Origin: Pyricularia pennisetigena
Lineage: Eukaryota > Ascomycota > Sordariomycetes > Magnaporthales > Pyriculariaceae
Assembly: GCF_004337985.1 (NCBI RefSeq)
Contig: NW_021940920.1
Coordinates: 1,596,549-1,660,548 of the forward strand
Direction of reading: 5' to 3'
Length of the DNA: 64,000 nucleotides
In this document: positions 13,418 to 24,227 of the stretch, in pieces
Numbering within the stretch: position 1 is the stretch's first letter
Layout of the letters: every line of letters starts with the position of its first letter
The notes under the pieces: model-generated
Told to the model about the DNA's origin: nothing
The model's input: only the letters and a program-made list of their open reading frames with translations
Databases searched by the model: none
Program-made: the position numbers and the translations under genes

Positions 13418-13783
13418 TCAGGGATGGGGATTTTTACCCCTACCACCATAGTATCCTCCTTTGTCTCCAGGACCGTCAAGCTTTGGAACGCGCTCCTGCA
13501 TCGTTTGACGAGGCACTCCGGTCCTGTAAGCGACTTCGGCCTGTTTGTCATTGGGAACATACCAACCTAAACTGCCGTGAAACGTCGCTTGCGCTCTCAA
13601 TTCGGGGTGGGGGTCTTTCATTGAGTTACCATGAGCTTCTGCAAAAGTTTTTCCGAAAAACATTACAGGACGATCGAGATAATAACCTTCCAGTGGATCT
13701 TTTTTTTGACGAGCTGGTCCATCGGTAGGTACGGGTGCGGCCAAAATGCCTGCAACTAAAAGAAAAAGGGGTTGAAGCAACAT
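13418..13783 (-). CDS. small secreted protein, 121 aa (effector candidate)
   Basis: Single-exon minus-strand ORF from ATG at 13783. Residues 1-16 (MLLQPLFLLVAGILAA) form a typical signal peptide with a likely cut before PVPTDG. The mature part of about 105 residues is hydrophilic, has no cysteine and ends in a Gly/Tyr-rich tail (GGYYGGRGKNPHP). A TATAAA-like sequence lies on the minus strand at 13821-13830, about 40 nt upstream of the ATG. Codon composition is normal although the gene is surrounded by RIP-degraded elements and flanked by inverted R1 copies 1.6-2 kb away on each side. No known family is recognised. Secretion is well supported; a role in host interaction is inference. Confidence 0.7.
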   Translation of the reverse strand: MLLQPLFLLVAGILAAPVPTDGPARQKKDPLEGYYLDRPVMFFGKTFAEAHGNSMKDPHPELRAQATFHGSLGWYVPNDKQAEVAYRTGVPRQTMQERVPKLDGPGDKGGYYGGRGKNPHP

Positions 13784-15357
13784 TTTAAAGAGTGAATAAA
13801 TAGAAACTCTGTAGAAGTTGTTTATAAAAAGCGCATTGAAACAAGGTGATACTAAGAGCAGGAGAAATCTGGAGGATTAATCGAAGGTAAGTTCGGTTCT
13901 ATATCTTCGATGTTTCCTTGATTTACTAAATTATCCCAACTTCAATTGGCAGTTGTAGTAGCCAAACAATATCTTTCTTACATCTAAGAAAAGAAGAGTT
14001 TATAACTGTGATTAAAATGCCTGGTGCGCTGAAATTCTTCGGTGCATTCCTGGACGCGACAATAATCTTAATTTTATAAAAGTAAGAATAATAACAATAG
14101 TCGCATTGAAAAGTATTTTTTTTCCAAATAAAAATAGTGAATTTGGCCCAACTTATGGCATTAGCCGCGATTCAGAGTTTTAATGCACGACGAAACAATA
14201 ATGGCGACTATCCCTGTTGGAATAACAATAATTATCGCATTTGGACATTGAATGAGGTTGCGATTCAGGGGGTGCATATGCGACCCGAATGCCTAACCTT
14301 TCAGGCACCCTTAAATCCACGTATTACTGTTGCCTTTTAACCGAATAAATTACATTTATTTCCTTTTGTATATAAGGAAATAAACAGAATAAAACCAACT
14401 AAATGGAAAAATTGGAATCGGTTGGCTGTTTAACACTTGATTGCGACGCGTTTAACGACGTTTATAAACAATCCCCCTCGCATAAGAATAGTGCAGTTGT
14501 TTTGTTTTCCACATGTTACTGCTGACAGATGTCGTTGCGGATATGATAATTAAACCGCACATGCCGTGCTGCAGATGTGGCTGTTTGCTTGTACGTTTCT
14601 AATGTTGCCATCCCTACAGCCGCGAATCGTTTTCCCGCTCCGAATCACCGTCCGGGCATGGCTGCCAAAAGGTAACATACTTTGATCCCCGTTGCTGGCG
14701 GCTATTTTTACACTGTGCCGGGGTGGTAAAGGTTAACTACTAAAACAACGCATACATTGTTAGACGGAGGTATTTGGAAGGTAAAATAATCAGGCGGCGA
14801 AAATCTTTTACAAGTTTTTCAACAAAATAAACACCAAATCCAGGCTAAATGAATTATCTATTTTTAAGAACCTCCCCTCTGTAATTCAAACGTGCTTTCA
14901 ACAAGTTATTTTTACTTCGTTAGTAATTCACATAATTTAGGACTGCGCTTTAGCACAAAGCCTTTTTTTTTAGTATTTATATTTTTGGTGTCAGGAGCTG
15001 ACACGCCTTATAGAATCGGCATCAACGAAGTATCTGCTCAGTGCAGTTACTGTAGGATCTTTAATTTATTGGCCACTGCGTTGAATCGTCGGGCGCATGC
15101 GACATTTCGAGCTCGTCCCTCAGAGCCCTTTGTTTCATCAGTGCAATTTGCGTAAAATATATTCCAATTTCATTCGTGTATAATCCGAAATATTGAATGC
15201 ATGAATGTGGTTATTAAATTATCTGTTAATTTATTAGATACGGCAATTGCGACTAAATTAGTTGCGGGCATAGAATTAGTTTCCCTGCCGTCCCGTGTGC
15301 CCCCGACGATTTAAAGCATACGGCAATCAATTAAAAAATCTAGCAATACCTTAGTTT
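13784..15357. other. intergenic island with short unassigned ORFs
   Basis: Normal to moderately AT-rich sequence. Three plus-strand open stretches look more than random but are unassigned. The first is 14137-14340, whose first Met codon is at 14155 and which has an Asn-rich middle with GDYPCW. The second is a 40-codon ORF at 14403-14525 with four cysteines. The third is 14892-15155, which starts without ATG and contains a hydrophobic FFLVFIFLVSGA stretch then CSYC. A GTAAGA donor-like site at about 14080 and an AG at 14136 could make the first a terminal exon, but the upstream frame has a stop. They may be decayed secreted-protein genes. Confidence 0.3.
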
Positions 15358-15697
15358 CAGGGCTCATCCCTGAAGCCCAGAGCTCCACAATTGATCCACT
15401 TCGCTCCACTTCGTGGCTCAATTGCGGCTTTGCAATGTACCTGTGGGTCCATCCAAAGAACGCTTTGGTTCAGGTCTGAGGACAATTTGTCGATTTTCGC
15501 CGTTTATGGCGGTATTTTTGGCCTTTTTTTAACCGAAACTCCTTTATTATTCCACAACCACGCAAAATATCGAAAAAAGAAAACATCGTTGAAAATAGGA
15601 ATTGGTAGGCCTTTTTTATTAATTTAAAATTTTTTGTACCCGGTACGCTCATTAAAAGTTGGATATAACCCGCCCTTAATCCGTTTATGGCGGTATT
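15358..15697 (+). repeat. dispersed repeat R1, right inverted copy
   Basis: Inverted counterpart of 11457-11805. It starts within GGGCTCATCCCTGAAGCC and ends at TAATCCGTTTATGGCGGTAT. The two arms face each other across about 3.55 kb that contains the hAT relic and the secreted-protein gene. The open frames across both arms are repeat-borne and have no recognisable domain. Confidence 0.75.
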
Positions 15698-15770
15698 GTT
15701 TTTTCGATTTTTTTTTCGATTTTCGATTTTTTTTAATATTATTTTTAATTTTTGACCAAATTTTATACAT

Positions 15771-16440
15771 TTTGCACGTGGAGGGTCGTATATATGTATA
15801 TATCGTTATAAGAAATTTTAGGTGTTTATATCGGATTATATAAGCAGTTAAATAAGCGGATAGGTAAAGTATATACTTTTTTATATATAATTTACAATCG
15901 AAACTCGCTTATATTTTTACCAGTTTTAACGATAATGAAACCAAAACTTCAGAAATTCGATTACGTATATAAACAAACGTCCAAATCCAATCGTACTTAC
16001 AATATCGGCTTTGAAAACTGTTTAATAAAAACAAATGGCAAATGTGTATTTTATAAATCTTTTTGTTTTATTTATTTAATTTTATATTATTTTTATTTTG
16101 CAGCAGAATTTTGTGGTTTTTGCACGTTGGGGGTGGCATATATATATTTAATATAATATCACATTTTTGTACGTATACCTAATTATATAAGCCCTTAAAT
16201 ATGCGGATAGGTAAAATATATCCAATTTTATATATATTTTACCATCGAAATGCTTTTACATTTTTACCAATTTTAACATTAATAAAACCAAAATTTGAGA
16301 AAGTGGATTATATATATAAATAACCGTTAACGTCAAAACCGATTTGCAATACCGGCCCTTCTTATGTTTTTATATAAAAAAATGCTAAATTTGTGTTTTT
16401 TTTGTATTTTTTGCTTTATTTAATTGAATAAAATTTATAA
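15771..16440. repeat. diverged tandem duplication, about 348 bp unit
   Basis: Two adjacent copies begin at 15771 (TTGCACGTGGAGGGTCG) and 16119 (TTGCACGTTGGGGGTGGC). Both continue through a TATATAAGC...ATGCGGATAGGTAAA block, a TTTACCAGTTTTAAC block and an AATGTGTATTTT block. Differences are mostly transitions. Open frames here (15634-15843, 15935-16156) follow the repeat and are unlikely to be genes. Confidence 0.75.
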
Positions 16441-17005
16441 AAAGAGAACTTATATAGAATTTACTAGCAAATTAATTAAAGAATATATCAAGTGAAAATA
16501 TTTCCATTTTACCAATATTTGCGTAAATTATTTAATTTTTTAACAAATTGTTAATTTATATAAGAATATTAATAAAACTTTTATTTCAATCGATAATTGC
16601 ATGCACTTTGCAATATTAGGTCTACTAAAGTATAAAAACTGTAAACTAAATTAAAATAATTATTGCATACCATTATTTAAAATAAAAATTAAATATAATA
16701 AAGAATTACAAATTTTATTTAATATTTTAATATTTTTCCAAATACAGTAGCTATAAAGACGCGGCCGGCATTCAAATACTCAGCAAACTCCAATACACTT
16801 AACGCAAATTACTATATATTTTTATAATTTTTATTTATTTTTTTATACGAATATTTAATTGCATATTATGGGTACACTATTTTCTTTTGCCATTATAATG
16901 CGAATATATTGCATTTACCCGCTACAAACGGCAAAATACCACAAATTATCCTTATATTAATAAAATAATTATAAGCGATATCGTAATATTAAATATATTA
17001 TTAAA
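16441..17005. other. AT-rich spacer with mariner-like end
   Basis: Very AT-rich sequence with no credible ORF. At about 16745-16810 a less AT-rich segment starts TACAGTAGCTATAAAGACG and contains the inverted partner of 12927-12952. It has the look of a Tc1/mariner terminal repeat, but I found no full partner. Confidence 0.35.
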
Positions 17006-17180
17006 AATACCGTTATAAACGGCGAAATGCGACAAGATGTCCTCAGACTAGAACGAGCGCGATCTTTTCGGCCAATGTAATTGGTCGAAACGCCATGTGG
17101 CTGAAAGGTACATGGAGCGATCGGTCCCCATTGCGAAGCAGGGGGGTCTAGTCTGAGCACTGAGACTAGCAATACCTGCG
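17006..17180. repeat. partial, diverged R1-like repeat
   Basis: ATACCGTTATAAACGGCGAA followed by GACAAGATGTCCTCAGACTAG matches the internal part of R1. The other end, GAGCACTGAGACTAGCAATACC, matches the R1 terminus seen at 36090 and near 15344. The middle differs, so this is a diverged or rearranged copy. Confidence 0.5.
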
Positions 17181-17445
17181 TTTGATATATGTTTCGTCGG
17201 TCCCAATATCAAATACGATATTTCGAACCGCAGCAGTTACCCCCCCCCCCTCTTGAAGCGGTTCGTCTCCGAGACGCGCCAGTTACGCAAATAATTTTTA
17301 AATAAATATTCGTTTTAACGGTTGGCTAAGACCCCTACAATTACGCAATTGTACGCATAATTTTGGTATAATGCAAGTTATAACTCGTATTATTTATAAT
17401 TGCCTGTATATGGTCCACGACCCGTATATAACGTTGCGCAAGTTA

Positions 17446-18234
17446 ACGTGGGGTACCCCCTGATGGCCACCCCCCCTAATGGACACCCTTTTTACACCAA
17501 AACTCCCCTTTTGGAAAACGTTATAATAAATCGAATAAAATTCGTATCGACACCATTTTTAAAATTTATAAAGGGATTTAATAATAGAACCTATACCGAG
17601 AAGAATTTTTGAATATGTATAATGTATATTAAAAATTTGGCGGTTAAATCCGGTTTTAGATTTTCCCATATAAATTGTATAGTAACGAAAAACGGTAATA
17701 ATTACCGCAATTTCCCGTTTTAAAAGCCAAAATTAAAAATACTATTATATTATATATATATGTAACTTTATTAAAGTAATTGCCCTGTTTTTTTACCATG
17801 TATTTAACGTTTAATCAACGGATATATATTTACTATATAAGTTTATAGTGGTTATATTAATATTACGCATAACGTAGCGAAAGGTAGCAAATAAAAATAT
17901 TAAAATAAATAATCGGCTGGATAAATAACAATTTAATAATATTTATAATTTTGGCTCCTGAAACGGGAATTGCGGTAATTATTACCGTTTTTCGTTATTA
18001 TACAATTTATATGGGAAAATCTAAAACCGGATTTAACTGCCAAATTTTTAATATACATTATATATATTCAAAAATCCTTTTCGGTATAGGTTCTATTATT
18101 AAATCCCTTTATAAATTTTAAAAATGGTGTCGATACGAACTTTATTCGATTTATTATTACGTTTTCCAAAAGGGGAGTTTTGGTGTAAAAAGGGTGTCCA
18201 TTAGGGGGGGTGGCCATGAGGGGGTACCCAACGT
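17446..18234. mobile_element. foldback MITE with ~310-bp TIRs, Fot1/Pogo-type ends
   Basis: The first and last roughly 310 bp are inverted copies: GGACACCCTTTTTACACC near 17470 against its complement near 18190, and CGGTAATAATTACCG on both sides. A loop of about 190 bp separates them. Ends read ACGTGGGGTACCCCCTGATGG on the left and, in complement, ACGTTGGGTACCCCCTCATGG on the right. Each is bordered by TA (17444-17445 and 18235-18236), the target site of Tc1/mariner elements. The same end motif starts the Fot1/Pogo relic at 59548. The MITE carries no transposase. Inner arms differ by a few transitions. The ORF across the left end is not a gene. Confidence 0.85.
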
Positions 18235-18236
18235 TA

Positions 18237-19080
18237 TATCAACAGATGAAAAATACCCGTTACGTTCGTGATTCCAACCTGCCCGACCCCAAGAACTATT
18301 ATGCAATTAAGTCCGGTATGCTAACGAAAATTATTGCCATTTGTTTTGCAAGTAAATAAACGTTAATACAATTAATCCGCAAACCCAAACGGGATTTGAG
18401 TTGCCGACTTATCCGGCCCACCGTTAATAGTAGGTACAATTGTTATGTATACGCCCGACAATTTAACGTTTACGGTAGTAAACTAAAGAATCAAGTAATA
18501 CTTGCATTTAGCAAGTATTTCGTCCGTCCAATTATAAGCTGTATTAACCTTTATTTTATTTCTTTTTCAATTATTTTTCTTGTGTTGATATCATTGCCTT
18601 TTTAATTTTCGCTTATTTTTACCTTCCTTTTGATTATTGTCTGGTTTATATTTAAGTCGTTGATATCTGCCCGTTTTACTTTAATTATTTTTATATTTAT
18701 ATCAATCCATGCAGTGTCGCGTTCTTTTCGTACATAATTTTAGTTGTAATTGTATCAATTTTAAGTCTTTTCTAAGCTTTATAATTTACCACAGTCTCAA
18801 TTGTATTTACATTGTGAGTTCACCTCCCCGTGTCAGTGTTTGAAATTTGGGGTGCATTTAATTTCGGAGCAGAGAAGGATCTATACCCTAACCCAAATCC
18901 GTCTAATCCTGTTGCTAACAAAAAGATTAGTGCGCAGAGATTTTTGTAACATAAAATTCCTCTAAATAATAGCAAAATAAAAAGCGACGGGGTTGGGCCG
19001 AATGCTATAAAAAGGCCTGCAAACGTGACTTAGCCAGCAAGCTATTGTTAGACACATGTGGGCGTTGTGTAAGAATTCCA
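18237..19080. other. intergenic, island edge
   Basis: Composition moves from RIPped to normal. An ORF at 18396-18605 has a hydrophobic Phe/Ile-rich tail and no Met-led signal peptide; I do not consider it a gene. Nothing else is recognised. Confidence 0.4.
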
Positions 19081-19082
19081 TA

Positions 19083-19553
19083 CAGCACTTGTCCAAAATT
19101 AACACAACGATCCCCAAATGACACCAAAACTCTAGGTTTTTGACAATAAATAATTAAATCGATTTGAAATGCTCGCAAATAGAAAAACTCACATCGCGCT
19201 TAAAACCATATCTTTTTTTAGATACTAGTACTAATAATATTATACGGTTTATAATAGTTGTGAATATAAATATAAGCGAGTAGAAATTGAAAAGAATACC
19301 ATTATAATGGGTTACAGGGGATATACAAAAGACGTAACCTTTTCAACTTTCAACATTTGTCTTTTTAAATTTTACCATTTATGTAATTTAAAAAAGAAAA
19401 ATTTTATTAATGACTATATATTCACCTTTTTTTATTCTCATTTGATTTGCAAACGACGAATTTGCGACTTTTATACTGCAGAAGTTACGGCTTTGGGACG
19501 ATGGCGACTTGGTGTGATTTTGCGATGTCTGCGTTATTTTTGGACAGGTGCTG
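19083..19553. mobile_element. Tc1/mariner-type MITE, 471 bp (copy A)
   Basis: Terminal inverted repeats of about 48 bp: left CAGCACTTGTCCAAAATTAA and right, in complement, CAGCACCTGTCCAAAAATAA, each followed by GC-rich blocks ending near CACACCAA. The left is preceded by TA and the right is followed by CA, probably a mutated TA duplication. It is the same family and nearly the same length as copy B (36900-37101 plus 51065-51334). No coding capacity. Confidence 0.85.
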
Positions 19554-19684
19554 CACTGGTAGAATAAATCCAAGGTTCTGGGAATGAAGTCCCTTCGCTC
19601 CTTGATATTGCTTGAACTGAATTTCGTACAAGTTGACATCACAGAAACATGCGCGCATTCGGCTGCAAAATAACCGAAAAGGAT

Positions 19685-19942
19685 TTATCTGTTATATGAA
19701 CTATATTTCGGAAAAACAGAAATCGCTTGACACGGTAGCTTGCATTTGTGTTTGACAGAGCAGCGTGGACAGGTCAGGTTAAGCTTACGTTTTGTGCCTG
19801 GCTTGGACTGGCCGCTTTTGATACGGATGAACAAACATATCCCACCTTGACGCTCCCCAGAAATTTGACCGAAACCTAAAGGCACAGTAACGCATATGAA
19901 ATTATTTTCCTTTGCTTGTGATGGAGCTTTAGCGATTCCCAT
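19685..19942 (-). CDS. possible small protein, 85 aa, Cys-containing
   Basis: ATG-led minus-strand ORF with a good start context (GAAATGGG). The C-terminal third has a CPRC...KHKCKLPC pattern (C-x2-C-x5-C-x3-C) that could bind zinc or form disulfides. There is no signal peptide from this ATG. It could be the last exon of a longer gene whose upstream part runs toward the assembly gap at 20225. No family recognised. Size and lack of conservation data keep this tentative. Confidence 0.3.
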   Translation of the reverse strand: MGIAKAPSQAKENNFICVTVPLGFGQISGERQGGICLFIRIKSGQSKPGTKRKLNLTCPRCSVKHKCKLPCQAISVFPKYSSYNR

Positions 19943-20224
19943 TTCTATCCTCCCTTTCCAAATGTTTTAAATATTCTTGTAGTTATGCAGGTTTCGGATT
20001 GCCAGGATCCCTCTATTTCACATCTTAGCCGTGGTATGATTGATTCTTCTTTCTGTGCTCCATCTTCCGTCTGGTTGCAGTGCGCTCTCTGCTTTCTTCT
20101 ATTTTGTTTCTTTTCGCCACCACAGGACACCGTGGCTCAAAATAGGTGGCCTTCACCTATTCTCATTGCTCCTGCGAGCCTCCTGGTCGCGATTTCGGCC
20201 GCCAATGCCCTGCCTCCCCCCCCC

Positions 20225-20504
20225 NNNNNNNNNNNNNNNNNNNNNNNNNNNNNNNNNNNNNNNNNNNNNNNNNNNNNNNNNNNNNNNNNNNNNNNNNNNN
20301 NNNNNNNNNNNNNNNNNNNNNNNNNNNNNNNNNNNNNNNNNNNNNNNNNNNNNNNNNNNNNNNNNNNNNNNNNNNNNNNNNNNNNNNNNNNNNNNNNNNN
20401 NNNNNNNNNNNNNNNNNNNNNNNNNNNNNNNNNNNNNNNNNNNNNNNNNNNNNNNNNNNNNNNNNNNNNNNNNNNNNNNNNNNNNNNNNNNNNNNNNNNN
20501 NNNN
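20225..20504. other. assembly gap (280 N)
   Basis: Run of N bordered on the left by a poly-C tract and on the right by GGGG. ORFs predicted across it are artefacts. Confidence 0.99.
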
Positions 20505-21277
20505 GGGGATGACTTTTCCCTTGAGACCGGACCCAGACCCGTTTCAGACCCCAACATTTAAAGCCTAGAAGCGGGCTTAAGAAGTTTGCCGAGAATTGAC
20601 GATTGGTGTTCTAAGTTCGTGGCGGAATTTACCACAGCGCCACCATGCGGGCCGGGGCCCCGGGTCTGATCCCCTTACCAAGCAAGAGTAAAACTATGTA
20701 ATGCTCATAAACCAAAATGAAGAAACCTTCGATGCCAAAAGCATGTACGTAAAGAGCGACCTGCTTAAGAAATTGCAGGCCGAGGTCAATCGTCTTGAGG
20801 AAAATTGATCCTGAACAAACTTCCCCAGAGCTCGCAAAGGCAAGGCGTCTCCGCGACAAGCAACGGGAGACAAAAATGATAAAATCAGCAAGAAGAAGGC
20901 CATATAGTTTGATTAAGAATTGTGCCCCCGGTTTCCGTACATGAAAGATAAGGATACTGAAAACTAAAAGAATTTAACAGTCAAAGCCCAAGGACGATGA
21001 TTATTCCAAGCATAAGCATCCGGGGCCGCAGCTTCGGCGGCGGATGTGGCTGGGGAAAAGGCAGTGAAAATGCAAACAAGGGCGGCCGTTGCCTTACGGG
21101 GCGCTTGAGACGTTTTCTTTGTGCCGTTTAACAGGCCCCAAATTGGTATTAGCGACGAGAGAGTTGGCGAACAGCTTGAGCAGCGACTGTTATTGCCACG
21201 CGCATAGCTCATTTCAATCTTTCGCGTCCCAAACATGCAACGTTTGGCATTTGTTTTCTTTTTTTGCGGGGGGAAAC
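20505..21277. other. intergenic, no firm gene
   Basis: Normal composition. A minus-strand frame near 20903 starts MAFFLLILSFLSPVACRG, which would serve as a signal peptide, but the continuation (20694-20903, 69 codons) lacks convincing coding character. Plus-strand 20700-20800 can be read as a heptad-like KSDLLKKLQAEVNRLEEN stretch that ends at a stop. These could be exons of a gene disrupted near the gap. Confidence 0.25.
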
Positions 21278-21496
21278 ATGGGCGCTTGCAGGCAAGGTGG
21301 GCGAATAAAAGTGGCTAGCTCCATTGCATTATTTTCGATCGGTGTGTTTGTTTTCTTGAGGGAAATCAAAGTGAAGACAAAAAGTAAGACTTTAGCTGCG
21401 GCGGAGGGCGAGCTTTTGCGTTTGCTGCGAATCAAAGTGAACGAGTTGGAAGGCAGAGTCTTGGAATCAGTGTCTGATAGATACGCGGAAGAGTAG
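21278..21496 (+). CDS. possible small membrane protein, 72 aa
   Basis: ORF from ATG at 21278 with one predicted membrane segment (about residues 11-28, ASSIALFSIGVFVF) followed by a charged, Leu-rich amphipathic helix (ELLRLLRIKVNELEGRV). The frame stays open further upstream without an ATG. No family recognised. It lies immediately before a hAT MITE. Either a short real gene or a chance ORF. Confidence 0.25.
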   Translation: MGACRQGGRIKVASSIALFSIGVFVFLREIKVKTKSKTLAAAEGELLRLLRIKVNELEGRVLESVSDRYAEE

Positions 21497-21509
21497 AATA
21501 AGTTTAAAT

Positions 21510-21987
21510 TAAGGCCTGCCAAAACCCGAAAACAGGTTTAGCCCGGCCCGGCCCACCAGCCCATGGGCTTTTGGCGGGGGCCCGTAATGGCCCACGGGTT
21601 TTCTTGGCCGGTTTATGGGGCCCGCGGGCTGGCGGGCTCAACCCGAACTGGGTAACCCGCGGGTTTTGTTTCAAAACGGATATATAATTTTTTTTTTTTT
21701 GTTAATTATAAAGTAAAATGTAATGAATATACTCTATATTTATATTAAAGCTACAATTCCTAGTTTTATCTCATATTTTAATAATTAAAATTATCAATAT
21801 ATTTACGAGTTTTTTTTACGGAGGCCCGCGGGTTGCCAAAAAACCCGCGTTCAATTTTGGGCCGGGCCAGGCCCCCCTCCCCCCTTAAATAATTCAACCC
21901 ACCCACGGATTGCCCGCCCCACCAATTTGGGCTGACACGGGCCGCTATGGNNGGGGGGGGGGGGGGGGGGGGGTTTGGAATGCCTTA
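21510..21987. mobile_element. hAT-type MITE with assembly break
   Basis: Starts TAAGGCCTGCCAAAACCC and ends GGTTTGGAATGCCTTA. The flanks GTTTAAAT (21502-21509) and GTTAAAAT (21988-21995) form a near-perfect 8-bp target duplication, as made by hAT transposases. GC-rich outer blocks surround an AT-rich core. The right side contains NN at 21951-21952 followed by 21 G, so the sequence there is unreliable. No coding capacity. Confidence 0.85.
21951..21973. other. two N plus poly-G tract
   Basis: Second sequencing gap, inside the right end of a hAT MITE. Copy 51526-52015 reads CCCCCGTAGGGGGG at this place, so a hairpin-forming C/G tract probably caused the failure. Confidence 0.9.
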
Positions 21988-21995
21988 GTTAAAAT

Positions 21996-23773
21996 CTTTC
22001 ACAGGTGTTGTACTGCTCAAAAACTTTACAGGGACGGTAGAAGGCGGTTTACCGGGAAGCATGGGGAGTATAGTTTTTCACTTCTGAGTAATTTTATCAT
22101 TCACTTTTGCACGCCTTCTCTTCAGTACCAAGCTAGACAGAACTAGTGAACACGCGGTGCGTGAGCATTGAGGACCTCTGTCTCATTTTTCGTTTGTTTT
22201 TCTTCCGGGTTTTGGCAATAAAATTGGCGTTTCTTATATGGATGTACAGCGACGTCGTTCGATGGCTTCTTTTGAGAAATGCGTTGGCGAATTAACAAGT
22301 ATTTTCTGTAAAGCAAAACGATAGGACGTGCATCTTTGTTCTCATATTACCTGGGTGCCGTAGCGGGAGGGACGTAGACGTTCATGCTGAGACGGACTTG
22401 GATGGTAGCAGCTCGGCTGGCAACGACAATGCGTCCGGCACCGCGCCGCTAGCTTTAATGCACGGGCTGCGGCTCGATCCGGCCGTTTTTGTCGACCGAG
22501 GTGAGGTAAGGATCCTTGATTGCCCTAGATCAAAGGCAAATCGGCGTTGACAAAAAAGCATCCGCTTTGTTGGTCATCGAAAGGAGAATGGAGCCTCAAC
22601 CCGATGGCTGGCAGAAGCTCGGTCGGTTTGAGAGCTGATTGGAGAGCAGAATGTCAAGTTTGCTGTGGTGCCTGTCGAGGGACTTCAATTGTTCATTTCG
22701 ATGGTAGTATCACATGGTCGGTCTTTTCTGGTAATTGCAGCGCTCTGGGTTATGATTAACCGCTGGGGGTTGCAAAGAGTGCGCGAGCCCGTGGCAATAA
22801 CTGCAGAAATATGATTCTTTGAGTTGATGACAGTAGATGAAACGAAATGCCCTCGACGATACCCAACTAGGGTAATATACTACGCCCTATAAGGTGTCAG
22901 TTAAAACAAATATACACGATATTTATGCCTATTTTGGCTTTGACGAGCTATCCCCTGAAAAAAAAAACAAAAGAAGAATAATGCACAGTTCAATCGGGCG
23001 CCTGTTGCCGCAAATGGCAATGTGAAACAGGAGATTCCCTACGTTCGTGGGCAGATGTATGGAGCCACAGGGTTTCGCGGAGTTAGTTTACGGTTATAAA
23101 TAAGATTTTGAAGCGAGTGCGGATCCTCCAATAGTGGCAGCTCACAACTTGCGCACAAGAGCATCGGGAATCGGCAACTTTCTGGAGGAGAGATTGTCCT
23201 GACGCTCATCAACCGCAAGCACATACATCAGCCCTCATGCAGTGTAGCATCGACGGTGATGAATGCAAGCCTTTCAAAAAGAGCTTCGTAGCATATCGAT
23301 CGAGCGCTCATTAAGCGGCAGACGACGGCATCATGACTCGAGGGTTTCCAAAAGAAAGCCACGAGGATCGTTTCAAGCAACCCCTGCTCGCGTCAGATGT
23401 GTTCGAAACGAAATGCGCCCTTCCCCATGTTCAAACGATGCAGTTGAACCACCCAAAGGGGGGGATTCACAGAAATAGAAACAGAGCCTGTGGAGGTGTT
23501 TGCAGGCAAGGAGGAAGCATCGCGAGTTTAAAACGGAGCGTTGGGAACGAGAGAATCTTTAAGATTTTGTCTTTTTTTTTTGTATCTTCCCATCAGCCTG
23601 GTCTGCTTCGCTTCATTCAACCTTACGCCTCATAATTTTTTCAGATCCTCGACTCGTCTGCTGTGCAGTGAGCCCTTATTTTATCACCACACATTAATCA
23701 GCAAACACCACACCAGTCCATCCACCGTACCGTCTCCTCGCAGACCATTCAATCCACCAAAACAACCGTCAAC
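21996..23773. other. intergenic, gene fragments not resolvable
   Basis: Normal composition with many short overlapping frames and no intact gene. A GC-rich minus-strand stretch at 22340-22500 reads YLTSVDKNGRIEPQPV and a plus-strand frame at about 22640-22800 is hydrophobic; both are too short to assign. The last 200 bp before 23774 are CT/CA-rich, as expected for a fungal promoter and 5' UTR. Confidence 0.3.
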
Positions 23774-24227
23774 ATGAAGTTTACCGTTTTCTCCACCGCC
23801 CTGCTCTTCGCCAGCGGCATCTCTGCCCAGGCTGTTCGCGGCGCCAACGGAAAGTAGGTAGAACTAAACGCATCAGAGAAAAACAAAGGGAAAAAAAAAA
23901 ACAATAAACGACAGGGGGCGCATGCTAACGCATCCTCACCATCACAGCTGCGGCTTCCCCAACGGCCCCGACTGCATCGCCACCGGTAAAACCAACGACA
24001 AGGGCCAGCGCGAATTCCAAGAGCCGGCCAACTCGCCCGGCGACGACTGCTGCCTTTTCCCGGCACGGTGCGGCAACGGCGACGGCGTCGCCATCTTCCC
24101 CTGCGTCAAGGTCGGGGGCAGATCTACCAAGAATGGAAAGGTGGTCGCGGCAAAAGGCAACGGAGCTTCCGCCAGGGCAAAGGAGAATGCCAAGTTCAAG
24201 CGTGAGGTGCCATCTTTGTTCCAATAG
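23774..24227 (+). CDS. small cysteine-rich secreted protein, 119 aa, one intron
   Basis: Exon 1 is 23774-23853, the intron 23854-23947 (GTAGGT donor, GCTAACGC branch region, CACAG acceptor), exon 2 23948-24227. Splicing at this donor avoids an in-frame TAG directly after it. The protein starts MKFTVFSTALLFASGISA, a standard signal peptide cut near residue 18-19. It has six cysteines (28, 36, 61, 62, 68, 79) in the order C-x7-C-x24-CC-x5-C-x10-C. The tail after residue 80 is Lys/Ala-rich and basic. Size, six cysteines and a CC pair fit small secreted cysteine-rich proteins of plant-associated fungi. No specific family recognised. Confidence 0.8.

Noticed and set aside
19985..20568. Long plus- and minus-strand ORFs across 20.0-20.57 kb
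   Set aside because: They run through the 280-N gap and consist mostly of undefined residues.
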